Assembly (NCBI GenBank): GCA_038040385.1
Contig: JBBPII010000011.1
Span: forward strand, 1 to 64,000
DNA length: 64,000 nucleotides
Source: Gilichinskyi gelida
GTDB taxonomy: Bacteria > Acidobacteriota > Thermoanaerobaculia > Gp7-AA8
Reading direction: 5' to 3'
This document shows positions 61,547-64,000 of this stretch, piece by piece. The stretch's first letter is position 1; every line of letters begins with the position of its first letter. The notes below the pieces were generated by a model. The model was not told where the DNA came from and made no database searches. It saw only the letters and a program-made list of their open reading frames with translations. The position numbers and the translations under genes were made by a program.

Positions 61547-62419
61547 TCACTCCCACGTCGCGTTGTTCATCTCCGCGATGACCTTGGCCACCTCGATGTA
61601 ATCGGCCTGATCGCCGAGCTGGTTGAGCGATGCGGTGAAGAGATGTTGCGTCAAGGCGAGCATCGGTGTCGAGGCGTGCTGCTGATGGGCGATGGTCGCG
61701 GCGATGCGGATGTCCTTGTCGTGGTGCAGCAGCTTGAACACCAGCGGCCACTTCCCTTCGATCAGCCGCATCGGCAGCAGGTTCTCCGAGGCGTTCGAGC
61801 GGCCGCTTCCGGCGTTGGTGACCTCCAGCGCGGTCTTGATGTCGATGCCGAAGCGCTTCGCCAGCAGCAGGCATTCGCAGGTGATCCACACCGTCGCGCC
61901 CATGATCGAGTTGGTGAGGACCTTGATCGCATGGCCGGCGCCGACCGGGCCGACTTGGATGATCTTCTTGCCGCAGATCTCGAGGATGGGGAGCGCGCGC
62001 GCGAAGTCCTCCGGCGCGCCGCCGACCATGATGGTCAGCGTGGCGTTCTCCGCGCCGACCGTGGCGCCGGTGACCGGCGCGTCGACGAAGGCCAGGCCCC
62101 TCGTCGCCAAGCGCACCGCGGTGAGGCGGCTGACGTTCGGATCGCCGCTGGTGGCGTCGATCCAGAGCGTGCCGGCGCGGAGATCGGGCATCAGCTTGTC
62201 GACGATCTCGTCGACCTCGCGGCTGGTCGGCAGCATGGTGACGATCACCTCGGCCGCCGCGCATTCGGCCAGCTCGGAGGCGACGGCCGTCCCATGTTCG
62301 CTCGCGTGGCGCTCCGCTTTGGAGCGCGTGCGGTTCCAGACGATGAGCTGATGATGTTTGGAGAGGTGGCGCGCCATCGGGAAACCCATGGCGCCGAGTC
62401 CGATGAATGCGATCTTCAT
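61547..62419 (-). CDS. NAD(P)-dependent 3-hydroxyisobutyrate dehydrogenase-like enzyme
   Basis: 290 residues. The N-terminus IAFIGLGAMGFPMARHL is the family signature. The substrate loop DAPVTGATVGAENATL (113-128) and catalytic lysine at 166 in GHAIKVLTN are conserved. It likely oxidises a beta-hydroxyacid or reduces a semialdehyde; also possible is a glyoxylate/succinic semialdehyde reductase. The ATG at 62417-62419 is preferred; the upstream frame is the structured region 62442-62602. Convergent with the SDR gene, 33 bases apart. Confidence 0.9.
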   Translation of the reverse strand: MKIAFIGLGAMGFPMARHLSKHHQLIVWNRTRSKAERHASEHGTAVASELAECAAAEVIVTMLPTSREVDEIVDKLMPDLRAGTLWIDATSGDPNVSRLTAVRLATRGLAFVDAPVTGATVGAENATLTIMVGGAPEDFARALPILEICGKKIIQVGPVGAGHAIKVLTNSIMGATVWITCECLLLAKRFGIDIKTALEVTNAGSGRSNASENLLPMRLIEGKWPLVFKLLHHDKDIRIAATIAHQQHASTPMLALTQHLFTASLNQLGDQADYIEVAKVIAEMNNATWE

Positions 62420-62441
62420 GGCCGCGAATGATAGTTCGCGG

Positions 62442-62602
62442 GAAGAGCAGGAGGCGGGTCGAGACCCTCCGGCTAGCGTTGCAGAGAGAGAGGTAGCTTC
62501 AGCAATTGGTCCACGGAAGGCACGCCCATTCGCCCGCTCTCCCGTGGTTTGGGTCCGAGGTGGGCGCGTAACTGAAGGGTCTCGATCGGTCGCCTGCTCT
62601 TC
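62442..62602. ncRNA. Candidate structured RNA in a long inverted repeat
   Basis: A 161-base element closed by two pairs of perfect 10-base arms: GAAGAGCAGG (62442-62451) with CCTGCTCTTC (62593-62602) and TCGAGACCCT (62459-62468) with AGGGTCTCGA (62576-62585), separated by a symmetrical 7 by 7 internal loop. Inside are an open centre and an inner CCACGG/CCGTGG stem (62511-62516, 62542-62547). Size and rod-with-bubble shape recall 6S RNA, but no conserved sequence proves it; strand unknown. A terminator follows at 62611. No start codon of a protein is credible. Confidence 0.4.
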
Positions 62603-62610
62603 AAAGATCA

Positions 62611-62640
62611 AAAAAAAGAGGGCGTACGCCCTCTTTTTTT
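62611..62640. terminator. Bidirectional Rho-independent terminator
   Basis: A perfect 30-base palindrome: AAAAAAA, GAGGGCGTACGCCCTC, TTTTTTT. Works on either strand; on the minus strand it ends the ferredoxin unit, on the plus strand it could end a transcript of the structured element. Confidence 0.9.
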
Positions 62641-62706
62641 AAGACTGCCTTGTCGATTTGTGAAGTGTAACCTACTTCGTTACGCAAGGGAAAATTGTGA
62701 TGCCGC

Positions 62707-62976
62707 TCACGTCGCTGGCGCTTTGTACCAGTCGGCGTTGATGGCGGTGTAATGCGCCCACTTCTCGGGGACCAGGTCGGCCGGGAAGATGGCCTGAACC
62801 GGGCAGGCAGGCTCGCAGGCGCCGCAGTCGATACAGACCTCGGGGTCGATGTACAGCATGGTCGCCGCTTCGAATCCAGCCTCATCCTTGCGTGGATGGA
62901 TGCAGTCGACAGGACAGACCTCGACGCAGGCGGTGTCCTTAGTGCCGATGCAGGGTTCAGCGATTGTGTAGGTCAT
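62707..62976 (-). CDS. 7Fe/8Fe ferredoxin
   Basis: 89 residues. Cysteines 9, 17, 21 and 25 (C-x7-C-x3-C-P pattern) and 48, 51, 54 and 58 (CIDCGACEPACP) make two clusters, the first of the FdxA type that often holds 3Fe-4S. Should carry electrons at low potential. No partner oxidoreductase adjacent. The 25-base gap to the GreA-like gene suggests co-transcription; terminator at 62611-62640 follows. Confidence 0.92.
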   Translation of the reverse strand: MTYTIAEPCIGTKDTACVEVCPVDCIHPRKDEAGFEAATMLYIDPEVCIDCGACEPACPVQAIFPADLVPEKWAHYTAINADWYKAPAT

Positions 62977-63001
62977 GGCGCTGGGAGTATAGCCAACTTT
63001 T

Positions 63002-64000
63002 TTACTCGGTCCAGCGCCGGATGGACTCGATCTGGTAGTCGTTGCCCATGAAGGTCACGATGTCGCCGGCGGCGTGTCCGATGAGCGCTTTCGCCACGTC
63101 CGACTGGTTCGAGTAGACGCCGTGCTCGGGCGCCGATTCCCACGGCCCGAGGATCGTGACTTCGCGTCGGATGTCGCCGTTCGACAGCGCGACCTTCGTC
63201 CCCACCCTGACCGCGGAGATGTCGACCTGCCCCGGCTCGACCACCCGCACGTTCCCCAGCTCGCCCTGCAGCTTGCCGGCGCGCGCCGCGAGGTACTCCG
63301 CCCGGGCGCGCGCGGACTTGTACTCGAAGTTCTCGCTCAGGTCGCCCATCTCGCGCGCCACCTGGATGGCCTTGTTGTTCGCGGGGATCTCCACCTTCAG
63401 CAGATGGTCGAGCTCCTCGCGCTTCTGCGCCAGCATCTCGGCGGTGGCGTAAATCGGCTCGGCTTCCGGCTCGCGCAGCGACGGATGCTTCATCAGCAGC
63501 GCACCCTTGACGTTCTCGCGCCGGTACTCCTCGACCGCGCCGTAGCGCTCGAGGGTGTCGAGGAGCTTGCGCGCCTCCTCCCGGTTGTCGACGCCCATGA
63601 TGATGCGGATGGCCAGGCCGTCTTTGTCGAAGAGATCCTTCAGCCGCGCGCGCACCGACGAGAACTCGTCCGAGGCCACGGCATCGAGGATCTGGAAGAG
63701 CAGCCCGTAGGTGGCCTTGTCGGAGAGCGCCTCCTGATCGTTGAGTTGCTTGACGTACCAGTAGAACGCGCGCGGATGGCGGCGCGGGTAGCGCAGCGTC
63801 TCGTCGATCAGACGGTCGCGGATGTCGGTCTGCCCCTCTTTTTCCAGGGTATCGATGACCAGCGAGAGGATGCGCGGCTCGTCGTCGAGGAAGAACGCCT
63901 CGCTGTAGACCTTCGGCCAGTCGGGATGCGCCTGCCGCACGGTGACCAACGCGCGCTCGCGAAGGGTCTTGTCACCCATCGCGGCGACGGTGCGCGAGGC
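63002..64000 (-). CDS. Long GreA/GreB-like factor, N-terminus beyond the window
   Basis: At least 332 residues, cut by the window edge at its 5' end. The C-terminal 155 or so are GreA/GreB: a coiled coil (MLAQKREELDHLLKVEIPANNKAI) with acidic tip and MGDLSENFEYKSAR, then the FKBP-like domain with GTKVALSNGD and SPALIGHAAGDIV-type end. The preceding helical part has no counterpart in ordinary 158-residue GreA. Gre factors rescue backtracked RNA polymerase by stimulating cleavage. No start codon is forced inside the window: the frame is open through 64000. Confidence 0.85.
   Translation of the reverse strand, partial: ASRTVAAMGDKTLRERALVTVRQAHPDWPKVYSEAFFLDDEPRILSLVIDTLEKEGQTDIRDRLIDETLRYPRRHPRAFYWYVKQLNDQEALSDKATYGLLFQILDAVASDEFSSVRARLKDLFDKDGLAIRIIMGVDNREEARKLLDTLERYGAVEEYRRENVKGALLMKHPSLREPEAEPIYATAEMLAQKREELDHLLKVEIPANNKAIQVAREMGDLSENFEYKSARARAEYLAARAGKLQGELGNVRVVEPGQVDISAVRVGTKVALSNGDIRREVTILGPWESAPEHGVYSNQSDVAKALIGHAAGDIVTFMGNDYQIESIRRWTE

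Noticed and set aside
62437..62470. A tRNA-like T-arm sequence (GGTCGAGACC) in the gap after the dehydrogenase gene
   Set aside because: No acceptor stem, D-arm or anticodon arm can be built around it; the bases are one side of the long inverted repeat.
62505..62520. GGTCCACGGAAGGCA, recalling the SRP RNA GGAAGG loop
   Set aside because: The conserved SRP core (GGTC..GGAAGGAAGCAGCC) is not completed and the outer stem does not match.

Overview
The window is GC-rich bacterial DNA with closely packed genes, many of them joined by 4-base ATGA, GTGA or TTGA overlaps. Several gene families point to Acidobacteriota: four secreted proteins of the 'VWFA-related Acidobacterial domain' type, two Oar-like TonB-dependent receptors with an N-terminal carboxypeptidase-regulatory-like domain, and phosphatase-superfamily enzymes fused to TPR repeats. 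No rRNA, tRNA, CRISPR, phage or insertion-sequence gene was found.

Layout. (1) 0.1-11.2 kb is a surface polysaccharide locus: GT2 and GT4 glycosyltransferases, a flippase, a double glycosyltransferase fusion, a polyprenyl-phosphate sugar-phosphate transferase, an NAD-sugar epimerase broken by two frameshifts, and an O-antigen-ligase-like protein. (2) 11.3-12.9 kb is a three-gene operon of unknown function. (3) 13.0-17.3 kb holds an S9 peptidase, a stand-alone 5-oxoprolinase subunit A and an MFS transporter. (4) 17.4-23.5 kb is a housekeeping run: holA-like, DksA-like, rlmH, a receiver-less sigma-54-type activator, rsfS, nadD, obg, rpmA and rplU behind a clear sigma-70 promoter. (5) 23.5-41.0 kb is a near-symmetrical secretome island: VWA, VWA, TonB receptor, sulfatase-TPR, then divergently TonB receptor, phosphodiesterase-TPR, then VWA, VWA. 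(6) 41.1-46.5 kb has an acyl-CoA carboxylase beta subunit, a DUF507 protein, a reduced TldD-like pair and a Ser/Thr kinase. (7) 46.8-64 kb has an EF-G paralogue, selD, a secreted metallopeptidase, an RsbW/RsbV pair, lepA with two paralogous exported proteins, hydrolases, a DPP7-like S46 peptidase, an SDR, a 3-hydroxyisobutyrate-dehydrogenase-like enzyme, a ferredoxin and the C-terminal part of a long GreA-like factor.

Two signals are hidden from ordinary gene calling. First, selD reads upstream through an in-frame TGA exactly where the catalytic Cys/Sec of SelD belongs, so SelD is very probably a selenoprotein and the organism should decode selenocysteine. Second, the window is full of short dispersed repeats. 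The most distinctive are arrays of exactly four 7-base or 8-base units, alone or as inverted pairs, which lie between genes and in frame inside genes. They form the linker of a glycosyltransferase fusion, sit beside a metalloprotease motif and supply a start codon. Separate REP-like palindromes supply C-termini and stop codons to HolA-like, Obg and RsfS proteins.
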